Assembly (NCBI GenBank): GCA_902541745.1
Contig: CACBRW010000002.1
Location: forward strand, 44,223 to 108,222
Direction: 5' to 3'
Length of the DNA: 64,000 nt
Source of the DNA: an uncultured Pelagibacteraceae bacterium
GTDB taxonomy: Bacteria; Pseudomonadota; Alphaproteobacteria; Pelagibacterales; Pelagibacteraceae
The position numbers and the translations under genes are program-made. The notes under the pieces were generated by a model. That model did no database searches, was not told the origin of the DNA, and was given only the letters and a program-made list of their open reading frames with translations. This document shows, one piece after another, positions 18,798 through 29,868 of this stretch (positions are counted from its first letter, which is position 1; each line of letters begins with the position of its first letter).

Positions 18798-20828
18798 ATG
18801 AATATAAAAAAGATTAAAACAGAATATGTCAAAAAAATTAAGACTTTAAATAATTATAATAAAAATTATTACGATAAAAGTAAACCATTAGTAGACGATC
18901 AAAAATATGATAAATTAAAAAAAGAGATAATTCAATTAGAAACTAAATATGAATTTTTAAAATCTGAAGACTCGCCCTCTGGTAAAGTTGGTTTTAAACC
19001 ATCTAAAAATTTTAAAAAAATTTTGCATAAAATTCCAATGCTGTCTTTAGCAAATGCTTTTAAAGAGGATGATTTATTAAACTTTGAAAAAAAAATTACA
19101 AACTATTTATCAATCAAAAATGATTTTAAAATTTTTTACAGTGCTGAACCAAAAATTGATGGAATATCTGCCTCAATTACTTATAAAAATGGTAAATTTT
19201 ACAAAGGTCTTTCGAGAGGAGATGGTAAAGAAGGAGAGGATATAACCTTAAATCTCAAGACAATAAAAGATATACCAAAAGACATTTCACACAAAAATTT
19301 TCCAGAGGAAATTGATATTAGAGGTGAAGTATTTATTCAAAATAGTGATTTTAAATATTTAAATGAAAAATTTGCTAACCCAAGAAATGCAGCATCTGGC
19401 TCTCTTAGACAAAAAAATCCAGAAGAAACAAAAAAAATACCTTTGAAGTTTATTGCTTATACATTTGGGTATGAAAAAGGCCTAACCGTTAAAAATCAAT
19501 CTGATTTTCTTAAAAAATTAAATGAGTGGGGATTTAAAACAAACCCATTAAATATTTTAACTTCAGGTATTAAAAATTTAATAAAAAATTACCAAGAAAT
19601 TGAGAAAAAAAGAGCAGATATAGATTTTGACATAGATGGAATAGTTTACAAAGTTAATGATTTCGCGATGCAAAAAAGATTAGGAAATGTAGCTAACGCT
19701 CCAAGATGGGCAATTGCACATAAGTTTTCATCCAACAAAGCTGTCTCCCAAATTATAGATATAGAGATACAAGTTGGTAGAACTGGTGCCCTAACACCAG
19801 TTGCAAAGATCAAGCCAATAAATATTGGTGGAGTTATAGTTTCAAATGCAACATTACATAATGAAGATGAAATTAATCGAAAAGATATTAGAATAGGAGA
19901 TACAGCTGTTATAGAAAGAGCAGGAGATGTTATACCTCACATAATTTCTGTAGATTTAAAAAAAAGGTTGAAAAATTCAAAAAAATTTCTTTTCCCAGAT
20001 AATTGTCCTTCATGTGGATCAAAAACAATTAAAGAATTCAATAAGATAACAAAAAAAGTTGATGCTGTCAGGAGGTGTTCTAGCGAGGGTTATTATTGTG
20101 ATAAAATATCAATTGAAAAGTTAAAACATTTTGTATCAAAAGAAGCATTTAATGTAGATGGTTTTGGAAAGAAAATAGTTGAAAGCTTTTGGAAATTAAA
20201 ATTAATAAAATTTCCTCAAGATATTTTTAAATTAGATTATTCTAAAATTGAAAAGCTAGACGGTTGGGGAAAACTATCTGTTCAAAATTTAAAATATTCA
20301 ATAGATCAAAAAAAAAATATTTCTTTAGAAAAGTTAATTTATTCATTAGGGATAAGACATATTGGATTAGAAAATGCAAAATTGTTATCTAAACATTTTT
20401 TATCATTTTCAAAATTTAAAAATTTATCTAAACAAAGTTATTATGAAGATTTGTTGAATATTGATGGTATTGGTGAAACACAGGTAAATTCAATTAAAAG
20501 TTTTTTTTCAAATGAAGCAAACCTCAAAGTATTGAATGAATTAGAAAAAGTTCTAGTGGTAAAAAATGTTATTCAAAATTCCAAGGATGGTTTGTTAAAA
20601 AACAAGACCTTTTTAGTTACAGGGAAATTAAATGGAATTAGTAGAGCTGAAGTTAAATCTTTGATTGAAGAAAATTCTGGCAAAACAGTTAGTAGCGTCT
20701 CTAAGAAATTAAATTATTTAATAATTGGGGAAAAGCCTACAAAGAAGAAAATAGATAATGCCAATCAGCTTAAAATAAATGTTATAGATCAAGCTGAATT
20801 TTTGAAAATGCTAAATAAAACTAGCTAG
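18798..20828 (+). CDS. ligA: NAD-dependent DNA ligase LigA
   Basis: AEPKIDGISASI (KxDG), SRGDGKEGEDIT, NPRNAASGSLRQ, C4 zinc finger, HhH and BRCT regions. Confidence 0.96.
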   Translation: MNIKKIKTEYVKKIKTLNNYNKNYYDKSKPLVDDQKYDKLKKEIIQLETKYEFLKSEDSPSGKVGFKPSKNFKKILHKIPMLSLANAFKEDDLLNFEKKITNYLSIKNDFKIFYSAEPKIDGISASITYKNGKFYKGLSRGDGKEGEDITLNLKTIKDIPKDISHKNFPEEIDIRGEVFIQNSDFKYLNEKFANPRNAASGSLRQKNPEETKKIPLKFIAYTFGYEKGLTVKNQSDFLKKLNEWGFKTNPLNILTSGIKNLIKNYQEIEKKRADIDFDIDGIVYKVNDFAMQKRLGNVANAPRWAIAHKFSSNKAVSQIIDIEIQVGRTGALTPVAKIKPINIGGVIVSNATLHNEDEINRKDIRIGDTAVIERAGDVIPHIISVDLKKRLKNSKKFLFPDNCPSCGSKTIKEFNKITKKVDAVRRCSSEGYYCDKISIEKLKHFVSKEAFNVDGFGKKIVESFWKLKLIKFPQDIFKLDYSKIEKLDGWGKLSVQNLKYSIDQKKNISLEKLIYSLGIRHIGLENAKLLSKHFLSFSKFKNLSKQSYYEDLLNIDGIGETQVNSIKSFFSNEANLKVLNELEKVLVVKNVIQNSKDGLLKNKTFLVTGKLNGISRAEVKSLIEENSGKTVSSVSKKLNYLIIGEKPTKKKIDNANQLKINVIDQAEFLKMLNKTS

Positions 20829-22505
20829 CCATTTTCTCTCATTTGTATTTAAATATTTAGATATTTTAGAATAAACTTCTAAGTGATATTTAAATAGGTA
20901 ATTTTTTTCATTGACTGTTAATAAATCAAAATTGATCAGATCTTTTTCTATAGGTGCCATTGTTAGGTTTTTAAATAACAAATTTTTATTTATTTTTTTA
21001 ACATAAACTAAATTTTCAATTCTGATTCCATATTCATTAGTTTTATAATACCCAGGCTCATTACTTAAAATCATACCTTCTTTTATTTTAATAGTGTTTA
21101 TTTTTGTAATAGATTGAGGTCCTTCATGTACATTAAGAAAAAAACCAACACCATGTCCTGTACCATGTGCATAATCTAAATTGCTTTTATTTAAAAATTT
21201 TCTTGCTCTTTTATCAATTTTTTTACCCGTATCATTTTTATTAATATCTGTCGTAGCTACAGCAATATGACCTTTTAAAACTTTAGTAAAAATATCTTTG
21301 ATATTTTGTTTCTGTTTTGAAAAACATATTGTTCTTGTGACATCTGTTGTGCCATATTTATATTGGCCTCCAGAATCGCAAAGAAAAACATCTCTCTTAT
21401 TTATAACTTTGCAATTTTCTTTTTTTGCACGATAATGAACAATTGCTCCGTTTTTGCCAGATCCTGCAATAGTATCAAAACTAGGATAAAGAAAATTATG
21501 ATTTATTTTTCTAAAACTCTCTAATTTCTTAGCAGCTTCTACTTCATTAATTTTTTTTTTATTGATTTTTTTTATCCAGTATAAAAATTTTGTCAATGCA
21601 ACACCGTCCAAGATGTGAGCATTGATCATATTTTTAATTTCGGTTTTATTTTTAATTGCTTTTAAGAGATAAATTGGATCTTCTCTTTTTATGATCTTAA
21701 ATTTTAACTTAATTAAATTTTCATAAAATATTGAACACGATTTATCATCTACAATAAAGTTTTTTCCGTTAAGATTAAGTATTCTACTGGGTAAATCACT
21801 TTCATCTAAAAATTCATCTTTCTTAATAACTTTATTTTTTAATAATTGCCTACATTTTTTTAGATTACTTATAAGTAGTATCTTTTTTGATTTACTTATT
21901 AGCAATCTTGAATTGGGGATTGGGCTGTTAGGGCCGTCTCCACCTCGTATATTTAAAACCCAAGCAACGTTTTCTGGTGCACTTATAAAAATATAATCAG
22001 ATTTATTTTTTTTTAAGTAATGAGTTATTTTGTTTAATTTAGAATTAACACTTTTACCAACAATACTTTTGTCTAAAGAAAAAAATGGAAAAGAAACATT
22101 CTCTTTTTGTTTTTTAATTTCGTCAATTAGATTTTTTTCAATATGTTTAATTTTATTGTATTTTAAAAAATAATTTTTAATTTGGGTATTGGTAAATAAC
22201 TTTGGATCTATACCAAGTGTAAGTTTTTTAAATAAATTACAATTGATTAATTTTTCAAACCCATAAATTTTGAAATTTTTTCCACTCTCAATTTTACTTT
22301 GAATTGTGTATCTTCCATCAGTAAACAAATAATTTTTATTTTTAAGAATTATAGCTAAACCAGCGGATCCACTAAAATTTGAAATAATTTCTAATCGATT
22401 TAATTTTGAATATTCCGTAAAAAAATCATCGTTTTTTGGAATTATATAGCCATCAATTTCATATTTTTTAAATTTACTTCTTAATAATTTTATATAATTC
22501 CTCAT
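20811..22505 (-). CDS. pepP: Xaa-Pro aminopeptidase (M24B family)
   Basis: HGTGHGVGFFLNVHEGPQSI, SNEPGYYKTNEYGIRIENL metal-binding motifs. Confidence 0.88.
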   Translation of the reverse strand: MRNYIKLLRSKFKKYEIDGYIIPKNDDFFTEYSKLNRLEIISNFSGSAGLAIILKNKNYLFTDGRYTIQSKIESGKNFKIYGFEKLINCNLFKKLTLGIDPKLFTNTQIKNYFLKYNKIKHIEKNLIDEIKKQKENVSFPFFSLDKSIVGKSVNSKLNKITHYLKKNKSDYIFISAPENVAWVLNIRGGDGPNSPIPNSRLLISKSKKILLISNLKKCRQLLKNKVIKKDEFLDESDLPSRILNLNGKNFIVDDKSCSIFYENLIKLKFKIIKREDPIYLLKAIKNKTEIKNMINAHILDGVALTKFLYWIKKINKKKINEVEAAKKLESFRKINHNFLYPSFDTIAGSGKNGAIVHYRAKKENCKVINKRDVFLCDSGGQYKYGTTDVTRTICFSKQKQNIKDIFTKVLKGHIAVATTDINKNDTGKKIDKRARKFLNKSNLDYAHGTGHGVGFFLNVHEGPQSITKINTIKIKEGMILSNEPGYYKTNEYGIRIENLVYVKKINKNLLFKNLTMAPIEKDLINFDLLTVNEKNYLFKYHLEVYSKISKYLNTNERKWLASFI

Positions 22506-24538
22506 TTAATTCTCTTTTGATATCTTATCCACCCGGGACTTCTTGTTCCTTCTTCAATTTCAAAATCCTGATTAAACTCAAAATCATCATCATTATTAAC
22601 TTCTTCATCAAAGAAAGAATTTTTTTCTAAATGTTTTTCTGGTAATTCATCAATGAATCGCGAAGCCATACTGTCTATCCAATCCCCTTGATAAAATCTA
22701 TTCATTGAGAAAGAAATTATAGCTTTTTTCTTTGCTCTTGTAATTCCTACATACGCTAACCGTCTTTCTTCTTCTAGACCATTCTGACCTTTTTCTTCAA
22801 TAGATTTTTGATGTGGAAATAATCCTTCTTCCCATCCAGGTAAAAACACAACATCAAATTCTAAACCTTTTGCTGCATGCATGGTCATCATATTAATTTT
22901 TTCACCATCCCATTCTTGATCAACAGAAGTTGCTAAGGACACATGCTCTAAAAAACTTTCCAGATTATCAAATTCTTTCATAGCACTTAATAATTCTTTA
23001 ATGTTTTCTAGTCTATTTTCATTGTCTAAATCTTTTTTATTTTTAAGCATAGCTGAATAACCGGACTCATCTAAAACAATTTGTAATAACTTAATATGAT
23101 TTGACTTCTTAATAGTTAAATCATTTCTCCATTTGATTAGAGAATTAATAAATAAACTAAGTCCAATTTTAGCTTTTGGCTTAATTAAATTTTGTTCAAG
23201 CATTTTAATTGATGCTCTTTCTAAATTTAAATTATTTTTCTTAGCAAAATCGTGAATGTTTTTTAAGGTACTATCACCTATTGATCTTTTAGGATTATTG
23301 ACAATTCTTTCAAAAGCTAAGTCATCTTTCTCTTGATGAATTAATCTTAAGTATGCAACACAATCTTTAATCTCAGCTCTTTCATAAAATTTTGTACCAC
23401 CTAATATTCTATAAGGCATACCAATTTTTAGAAATCTTTCCTCAAATTCACGTGTTTGAAAAATTGCTCTAACTAAAATTGCAATGTTATTGTACGAAAA
23501 TTTTTTTTTTATTTTTTTTTCAATCTCATCAGAAACTCCAATTGCTTCATCCTTTCCATTTTTAAAACAGTTTAATTGAACCAGATCACCCTCTTCCATT
23601 GTAGTAATTAATGTTTTTCCAACTCTATTTTGATTATAAGAAATTAGATTTGAAGCAACTGATAAGATATTCTGCGAAGATCTGTAATTTTGCTCTAACC
23701 TTATTACTTTTGTGTCTTCATAAACTTGGTCAAACTCTAAAAAATTTTTAATCTCAGCACCTCTCCAGCTATAGATTGATTGATCATCATCACCAACACA
23801 GCAAATATTTTTATTTTTTTCAGATAGAAGATTAAGCCATTTACTTTGAATAAAATTTGTATCTTGATACTCATCAACTAAGATATATTTGAAATTTTTA
23901 GAATATATTTCTCTAATATCAGGATTAAATTCTAAAATTTTTACAGTATGTAAAATCAAATCGCCAAAATCACAGGAATTCAAATCAGTTAATTTCTGTT
24001 GATAAATTTTATACAATGGTAGGACAGTTTTCTCATAAATATCTTTTTTATTTATAATTACTTCGCCAGGATAAAAACCTTTATTCTTCCATCTATCAAT
24101 TATTGCAAGTATAAATCTTGGAGACAATTGTTTGATATCGATATTTTCTGCTTTGCATATATTTTTTATCAATCTAATTTGATCATCAGTGTCTATAATG
24201 GTAAAATTTGAGTTTAATTTTGCAGCTGAAGCATGTTTTCTTAATAATTTTGCACAAATAGAGTGAAATGTGCCAAGCCAAGAAATACCCACTGAAGAAG
24301 AGCCAATAAGTTTAGTTACTCTATTTTGCATTTCTTTTGCAGCTTTATTAGTAAAAGTCACTGCTAATATTTGATTGGGAAAGGCTTTTTTTTCTTTAAT
24401 TATGTGAGCAATTCTAGAGGTTAATACTTTTGTTTTTCCTGAGCCTGCTCCTGCAACAATTAAAAGAGGTCCATCCAAATACAAAACAGCCTCTGTCTGG
24501 GCATCATTCAAATTTTTTAAATAATCTTTGTTTATCAT
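22502..24538 (-). CDS. uvrD: ATP-dependent DNA helicase UvrD/PcrA type
   Basis: LIVAGAGSGKTKVLTSRI, VDEYQDTN, VGDDDQSIYSWRGA, MTMHAAKGLEFDVVFLPG motifs. Confidence 0.94.
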   Translation of the reverse strand: MINKDYLKNLNDAQTEAVLYLDGPLLIVAGAGSGKTKVLTSRIAHIIKEKKAFPNQILAVTFTNKAAKEMQNRVTKLIGSSSVGISWLGTFHSICAKLLRKHASAAKLNSNFTIIDTDDQIRLIKNICKAENIDIKQLSPRFILAIIDRWKNKGFYPGEVIINKKDIYEKTVLPLYKIYQQKLTDLNSCDFGDLILHTVKILEFNPDIREIYSKNFKYILVDEYQDTNFIQSKWLNLLSEKNKNICCVGDDDQSIYSWRGAEIKNFLEFDQVYEDTKVIRLEQNYRSSQNILSVASNLISYNQNRVGKTLITTMEEGDLVQLNCFKNGKDEAIGVSDEIEKKIKKKFSYNNIAILVRAIFQTREFEERFLKIGMPYRILGGTKFYERAEIKDCVAYLRLIHQEKDDLAFERIVNNPKRSIGDSTLKNIHDFAKKNNLNLERASIKMLEQNLIKPKAKIGLSLFINSLIKWRNDLTIKKSNHIKLLQIVLDESGYSAMLKNKKDLDNENRLENIKELLSAMKEFDNLESFLEHVSLATSVDQEWDGEKINMMTMHAAKGLEFDVVFLPGWEEGLFPHQKSIEEKGQNGLEEERRLAYVGITRAKKKAIISFSMNRFYQGDWIDSMASRFIDELPEKHLEKNSFFDEEVNNDDDFEFNQDFEIEEGTRSPGWIRYQKRIK

Positions 24539-24571
24539 TTTAAATAATGCTTTATAAGATTGTTGTTTGAA

Positions 24572-26062
24572 ATGAGTAAGACTAATTCTTTTTTTAAAAT
24601 TATTAAAAACATTAATAAATCAATTAATAGTCTATTAGAAAAAAATTTAAACAAGTTAAAAGTTAAAAATTTAATTAAATTAGCAAAAAGTAATAAAATT
24701 TTTTTAACTATTGTCGCAGTAATAATTTTATTTTTATCATACCTATCAATTCCAAATATTTATAATCAAAATGAAATTTTAAAAAAACTAAAAAATGACT
24801 TGTTAAATAATCCTCAAATTAATATCAACTTCACAAAGGGATTAGATTATAAGTTTTTGCCAAGACCGCATTTTGTTAGTAGCGATTCGTCTTTAATTTT
24901 TAATCATAATAGAATTTCTGAAATTAAAAAATTAAAAATTTATTTATCATTAGAAAATTTATTTTCACTTAAAAGAATAAGAGTAAAAGAAATTGTTTTA
25001 GAAAATGCAAATTTTAATTTAAATAAAAAAAATTATAATTTTTTTATTAAGCTTTTAGATAACGATTTTTCGAATATGAAATTAAAGATTTTAAATAGCA
25101 ATATTTTTTTTAAAAATATGGAAAATGAAGTTTTATTTATAAACAATATTTTAAAAGCAGAATATTTGTATGATACAAAAAATTCAAAAAAAATTTTATT
25201 TTCAAAAAATGAGATATTTAATTTACCTTATCTAATTGAATTATCTAATGATAAAGTAGAAAAAAAATTATATACAAGATTAAATTCAGAACTTTTTAGA
25301 CTTCAAATTGATAATCATTATTTTTATGATGAAAAAAATAAAAAAGGATCTGTTGAATTTATTTTCAATAATTTGAAAAGTACCTCAGAATATCAAATAA
25401 GTGAAAACTTATTTGAGTTTAAATTTTTTGATAAAGTTGAAAATCCTAAATTTTTTTATAATGGGAAATTTAATTTTAAACCATTTCATTCATATATAAA
25501 TGGTAATTCTAAAAAATTAAATATATCTTATTTATTTGAAACTAATGCTATTATTCCTGAACTGCTTAAAACTAAAATCTTAAATAATAAAAATGTAGAT
25601 TTTAATTTAAGCTTAAATTCTGATGTAATTGAAAATTTAAATGATTTTGAAAATATTCAATTAAGATCTAAAATTAAAGAAGGTTTAATTGATTTAGATA
25701 ATACAATTTTCACCTGGAAAAACTCTGCTGTATTCGAATTATTAAATAGTTTAGTCTATGTAAAAAATGGAGAGCTTGTAATAGATGGTTCTTTGAAGAT
25801 AAACATTATTAATAATATGGAATTATATAAATTTCTTCTTACACCAAAAAATTATAGAAAAAAAATAAGTCATATAGATTTAAATTATACTTATAATTTT
25901 GAAACAAAAATAATTACTTTAAAAGATATTAGAGTTGATAATAAATTCAATAAAAATTTAAATGAAACTGTTAATTCAATATCATTTAAAAATGATAAAC
26001 TACAAAATAAAATTTATTTAAAAAAAATATTAAATGATGCAATAAAAATTTATGCTGGGTAA
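24572..26062 (+). CDS. AsmA-like membrane-anchored protein
   Basis: N-terminal TM then long beta-rich region (YKFLPRPHFVSSDSSLIF; repeated strand pattern) typical of AsmA-like proteins. Confidence 0.6.
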   Translation: MSKTNSFFKIIKNINKSINSLLEKNLNKLKVKNLIKLAKSNKIFLTIVAVIILFLSYLSIPNIYNQNEILKKLKNDLLNNPQININFTKGLDYKFLPRPHFVSSDSSLIFNHNRISEIKKLKIYLSLENLFSLKRIRVKEIVLENANFNLNKKNYNFFIKLLDNDFSNMKLKILNSNIFFKNMENEVLFINNILKAEYLYDTKNSKKILFSKNEIFNLPYLIELSNDKVEKKLYTRLNSELFRLQIDNHYFYDEKNKKGSVEFIFNNLKSTSEYQISENLFEFKFFDKVENPKFFYNGKFNFKPFHSYINGNSKKLNISYLFETNAIIPELLKTKILNNKNVDFNLSLNSDVIENLNDFENIQLRSKIKEGLIDLDNTIFTWKNSAVFELLNSLVYVKNGELVIDGSLKINIINNMELYKFLLTPKNYRKKISHIDLNYTYNFETKIITLKDIRVDNKFNKNLNETVNSISFKNDKLQNKIYLKKILNDAIKIYAG

Positions 26063-27438
26063 ATCATCTTTTTAGCATCAACAATTTTATTGTAGTCTTT
26101 TTCGGTTATTAGTCCTGTCTTTAAAGTTTCATGCTTTAAAGTTGTATTATTTTTAAGTGCAGTTTTTGCAATTTTTGCAGCATTATCATATCCAATATGT
26201 GGAGCTAGTGCAGTAACAAGCATTAATGAATTATCAAGATGCTCCTGTATTTTCTTTTTGTTAGCTTTTATTCCTTTAACACAATAAATAGCAAAATTCT
26301 TTGTGCTGTCAGCAATCAAGTCGATTGACTGTAAGATGTTATGAGCAATTAAAGGCTTAAAAACATTTAGTTCAAAATGACCGTGTGATCCTGCCATAGT
26401 TATTCCATTATGATTTCCAATAACTTTTACACAAACCATTGTTACAGCTTCACATTGTGTTGGATTAACTTTCCCTGGCATTATAGATGAGCCCGGTTCA
26501 TTTTCAGGTAAGATTAATTCTCCGTACCCAGCTCTTGGGCCAGAACCTAAGAAACGAATATCATTAGATATTTTCATTAAAGCTACAGCACAAGTATTTA
26601 ATGCACCAGAAAAATTAACAATTGAATCATGAGCAGCAAGCTCTGCAAATTTATTTGGAGCTGGTTTAAATTTGATTTTAGTGAATTTGGCAATTTCTTT
26701 TACAATTTTTTTATCAAAATTTTTCTTAGAATTTATTCCAGTACCAACAGCAGTACCACCTTGCGCGAGAAACAATATTTCTTTTAGCGCATATTCTATT
26801 CGTTCAATACTTTTTTTAACTTGAAAATGATATCCTGAAAACTCTTGTCCAAGAGATAATGGGGTTGCATCTTGTAAATGAGTTCTTCCAATTTTTACTA
26901 TGTTTTTAAATTCATTAGATTTTCTTTTAAGCTCTTTTTCTAAAATTTTTAAACATGGAAGCATTTTAGAAATAGTTTCTTTTGCTATAGAGATGTGCAT
27001 CGCAGTTGGAAAAACATCATTGGTAGATTGTGATTTGTTTACATGATCGTTTGGATGGACAGGTTTTTTTGTTCCTTTTTTTCCACCTAAAATTTCTATT
27101 GCTCTGTTAGCAATGACCTCATTTACATTCATGTTTGTTTGTGTTCCAGAACCTGTTTGCCAGACTTTCAAAGGAAAGTTTTCATCTAATTTACCTTTGA
27201 TTACTTCATCTGATGCTTTGATTATTGCTTTAGAAATTCTACCATCAATCAATTTGTCTTTTGCATGTACTATTGCAGCTGATCTTTTAATAATTGCTAT
27301 AGATTTAATGATTGAAATATTTACTAAAATTTTTCCAATATTAAAAAATTTGTTGGATCTTTGAGTAGATGCTCCCCAATATTTATCATTTGGAACATTT
27401 ATGCTTCCAATACTGTCAAATTCTTTTCTTAATTTCAT
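26050..27438 (-). CDS. fumC: Fumarate hydratase class II
   Basis: WQTGSGTQTNMNVNEVIANRA, GSSIMPGKVNPTQCE signatures. Confidence 0.97.
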   Translation of the reverse strand: MKLRKEFDSIGSINVPNDKYWGASTQRSNKFFNIGKILVNISIIKSIAIIKRSAAIVHAKDKLIDGRISKAIIKASDEVIKGKLDENFPLKVWQTGSGTQTNMNVNEVIANRAIEILGGKKGTKKPVHPNDHVNKSQSTNDVFPTAMHISIAKETISKMLPCLKILEKELKRKSNEFKNIVKIGRTHLQDATPLSLGQEFSGYHFQVKKSIERIEYALKEILFLAQGGTAVGTGINSKKNFDKKIVKEIAKFTKIKFKPAPNKFAELAAHDSIVNFSGALNTCAVALMKISNDIRFLGSGPRAGYGELILPENEPGSSIMPGKVNPTQCEAVTMVCVKVIGNHNGITMAGSHGHFELNVFKPLIAHNILQSIDLIADSTKNFAIYCVKGIKANKKKIQEHLDNSLMLVTALAPHIGYDNAAKIAKTALKNNTTLKHETLKTGLITEKDYNKIVDAKKMIYPA

Positions 27439-27505
27439 TGATTAATTTTTAAGTAACAAATAATTATTAACATACAATAAATTTTTAAAAACATACAGGA
27501 GCATT

Positions 27506-27877
27506 ATGTCGAATTTTAGCAAAGTAGGTACATTTATGAAAACTTTTGGTCAGGAAGTTAAAACAAAACCATCATTTAGTACCGATAAAATAAATAAATT
27601 AAGGTTAGACTTAATCAAAGAGGAACTAGAAGAGCTTACAGAAGCTATGAATAATAAGGACTTATTAGAAGTGGCTGATGCGCTAACAGACATATTATAT
27701 GTAACTTATGGAGCAGGGCATGCATTTGGAATTGATTTGGATAAATGTTTTGAAGAGGTCCAAAATTCTAATATGAGCAAGTTAGATGAAAAAGGAAAAC
27801 CAATTTACAATGAGTTTGGAAAAGTCATGAAAGGTCCTAACTATTTTAAACCAGATCTAACAAAGTTTGTAAATTAA
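27506..27877 (+). CDS. MazG-like / phosphoribosyl-ATP pyrophosphohydrolase-like protein
   Basis: LDLIKEELEELTEAM...DLLEVADALTDILYVTYG: EExxE-x(n)-ExxD all-alpha NTP pyrophosphatase motif. Confidence 0.8.
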   Translation: MSNFSKVGTFMKTFGQEVKTKPSFSTDKINKLRLDLIKEELEELTEAMNNKDLLEVADALTDILYVTYGAGHAFGIDLDKCFEEVQNSNMSKLDEKGKPIYNEFGKVMKGPNYFKPDLTKFVN

Positions 27878-28707
27878 ATCTCTAATTTAAAATCAATAGC
27901 AGGGGCACTATGAGTAATGCTACCAACAGAAATTCTACTAACCCCTGTAGATGCAATAGCTTTCACAGTCTTTAAAGTAACATTACCAGAAGCTTCAGTT
28001 TCATAAAGTTTTTTTACTATTTTAACACTTTGTCTTAAATTTTTAATACTCATATTATCTAAGAGAACCCTATTAAATTTTAGACCTAAAATTGATCTAA
28101 GTTGCTTGATTGTATCAACTTCGACAGTAATTTTTTTTCCTTTTTTATTCTTAATAGCTTTTAATACTAAACTACTTAAATCTGAACTAGCAATATGGTT
28201 ATCTTTAATTAAATATTCATCACTTAAATTAAATCTATGATTTGTGCCACCTCCCAATTTAACAGCATATTTTTGGATAACTCTTAAATTAGGAATTGTT
28301 TTTCTTGTGCAACAAATTTTAGTTTTTTTTCCAGCTAATTTTACAAATTCATTTGTTTTAGTCGCTATTCCAGAAATATGAGACAAAAAATTTAAAGCTA
28401 CTCTTTCAGCGATTAGAATATTTTTTACATTGCCTTTAATTAAAGCTACTAAATTGCCTTTTTTAACTCTAGAACCATCTTTTTTTTTAATAATAAATTT
28501 TATTTTATCATCAATTAATACAAAAGCTTGTTTGGCAAATAATAAACCTCCAACAATAGCGCTTTGGTTTGAAATTAATTTAACATTCATAACTTTATCA
28601 TTATTAATTAGACTCGAAGTAATGTCTCCTGAAGGATAAAGGTCTTCGTTTAAAGCAAGCTTAACAGTAGTCTTAATAAATTCTTTGCTTAATTTTATTT
28701 TTGACAC
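27874..28707 (-). CDS. nadC: Nicotinate-nucleotide pyrophosphorylase NadC
   Basis: AERVALNFLSHISGIAT, CTRKTIPNLR, GGGTNHRFNLSD motifs. Confidence 0.95.
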   Translation of the reverse strand: MSKIKLSKEFIKTTVKLALNEDLYPSGDITSSLINNDKVMNVKLISNQSAIVGGLLFAKQAFVLIDDKIKFIIKKKDGSRVKKGNLVALIKGNVKNILIAERVALNFLSHISGIATKTNEFVKLAGKKTKICCTRKTIPNLRVIQKYAVKLGGGTNHRFNLSDEYLIKDNHIASSDLSSLVLKAIKNKKGKKITVEVDTIKQLRSILGLKFNRVLLDNMSIKNLRQSVKIVKKLYETEASGNVTLKTVKAIASTGVSRISVGSITHSAPAIDFKLEI

Positions 28708-28711
28708 TTAA

Positions 28712-29716
28712 TTATCTGCCAATGGCTGCCATTCTTTCTACAGATATTCTGGCTTTATCAATCGTTTCTTTGTCCATAATAATTTCACCAGTCTCATTTT
28801 CTAAACAATTTAATATCTTTGGAAGTGTAATTTTTTTCATGTGAGGACACATATTACATGGTTTAACAAAGTCTACATTTGGATTTTCTATCTGGATATT
28901 GTCACTCATTGAGCACTCAGTAACCATCATTACTTTTTTTGGTTGATTATCTTTTACATATTTGATCATTCCTGATGTTGATCCTGCAAAATCACTTGCT
29001 TCAATAACATCAGGAGGACATTCTGGGTGTGCAATAATTTTAATCCCTGGATTATTTTTTCTAATATCCTCTATTTCTTTTTTATTAAATTGATCATGAA
29101 CAATACAAATTCCTTTCCACGAAATAATTTCAACATCAGTTTGAGATGCAACATATTTAGCCAAATAATCATCAGGTAAAAATATTACTCTTTTTACACC
29201 CAGTGATTTAACAATTTTAACTGCATTAGCAGATGTACAACAAACATCTGTTTCTGCCTTAACCTCAGCTGAAGTGTTCACATAAGAAACAACAGGAACC
29301 CCAGGATATTTTTCTTTTAATAATCTAACATCTTTACCTGTAATAGATGATGATAAAGAACAACCAGCATCCATATCAGGAAGAATAACTTTTTTATTAG
29401 GGCTCATTAATTTTGCAGTTTCTGCCATGAAATGTACCCCAGCCATTAAAATAATATCAGCTGAAGTTTTTGAGGCTTCAATTGCTAATGCAAGAGAGTC
29501 CGCAGAAAAATCTGCAACTCCATGATAAATTTCTGGAGTTTGATAATTGTGAGCTAAAATTACAGCATTCTTCTCTTTTTTTAATTTATTAATTTTATGA
29601 ATGTATGGAGCATGCACATACCATTCAATTTCAGGCATAACCTTAGAAATTTTTTGATAAATAGGATCTGTTGCTTTACGCACTTCTTGTGTAAATTCCA
29701 TGAGGATTTTTACCAA
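28712..29716 (-). CDS. nadA: Quinolinate synthase NadA
   Basis: VILAHNYQTPEI, CSLSSSITG, CNMCPHMKKITL motifs. Confidence 0.96.
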   Translation of the reverse strand: MVKILMEFTQEVRKATDPIYQKISKVMPEIEWYVHAPYIHKINKLKKEKNAVILAHNYQTPEIYHGVADFSADSLALAIEASKTSADIILMAGVHFMAETAKLMSPNKKVILPDMDAGCSLSSSITGKDVRLLKEKYPGVPVVSYVNTSAEVKAETDVCCTSANAVKIVKSLGVKRVIFLPDDYLAKYVASQTDVEIISWKGICIVHDQFNKKEIEDIRKNNPGIKIIAHPECPPDVIEASDFAGSTSGMIKYVKDNQPKKVMMVTECSMSDNIQIENPNVDFVKPCNMCPHMKKITLPKILNCLENETGEIIMDKETIDKARISVERMAAIGR

Positions 29717-29756
29717 TTTGAATCATGATTGTCATTCATTTATTATGGGACATATC

Positions 29757-29842
29757 GCGGTCGTGCTGAAATTGGTAGACAGGCACGGTTGAGGGCCGTG
29801 TGGACCTAGTCCATGAGAGTTCGAGTCTCTCCGACCGCACCA
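29757..29842 (+). tRNA. tRNA-Leu, anticodon GAG, CCA encoded
   Basis: Acceptor GCGGTCG/CGACCGC, D-loop AATTGGTAGAC, anticodon arm CACGGTTGAGGGCCGTG, long variable arm, T-arm GAGAGTTCGAGTCTCTC, CCA at 29840-29842. Confidence 0.95.
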
Positions 29843-29868
29843 AAGTGAATTTTATATAGGAGTTTTTG

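Noticed and set aside
27439-27505. Possible riboswitch or sRNA between fumC and the mazG-like gene
   Set aside because: Only A/T-rich promoter-like sequence with no stable or recognisable structured fold.
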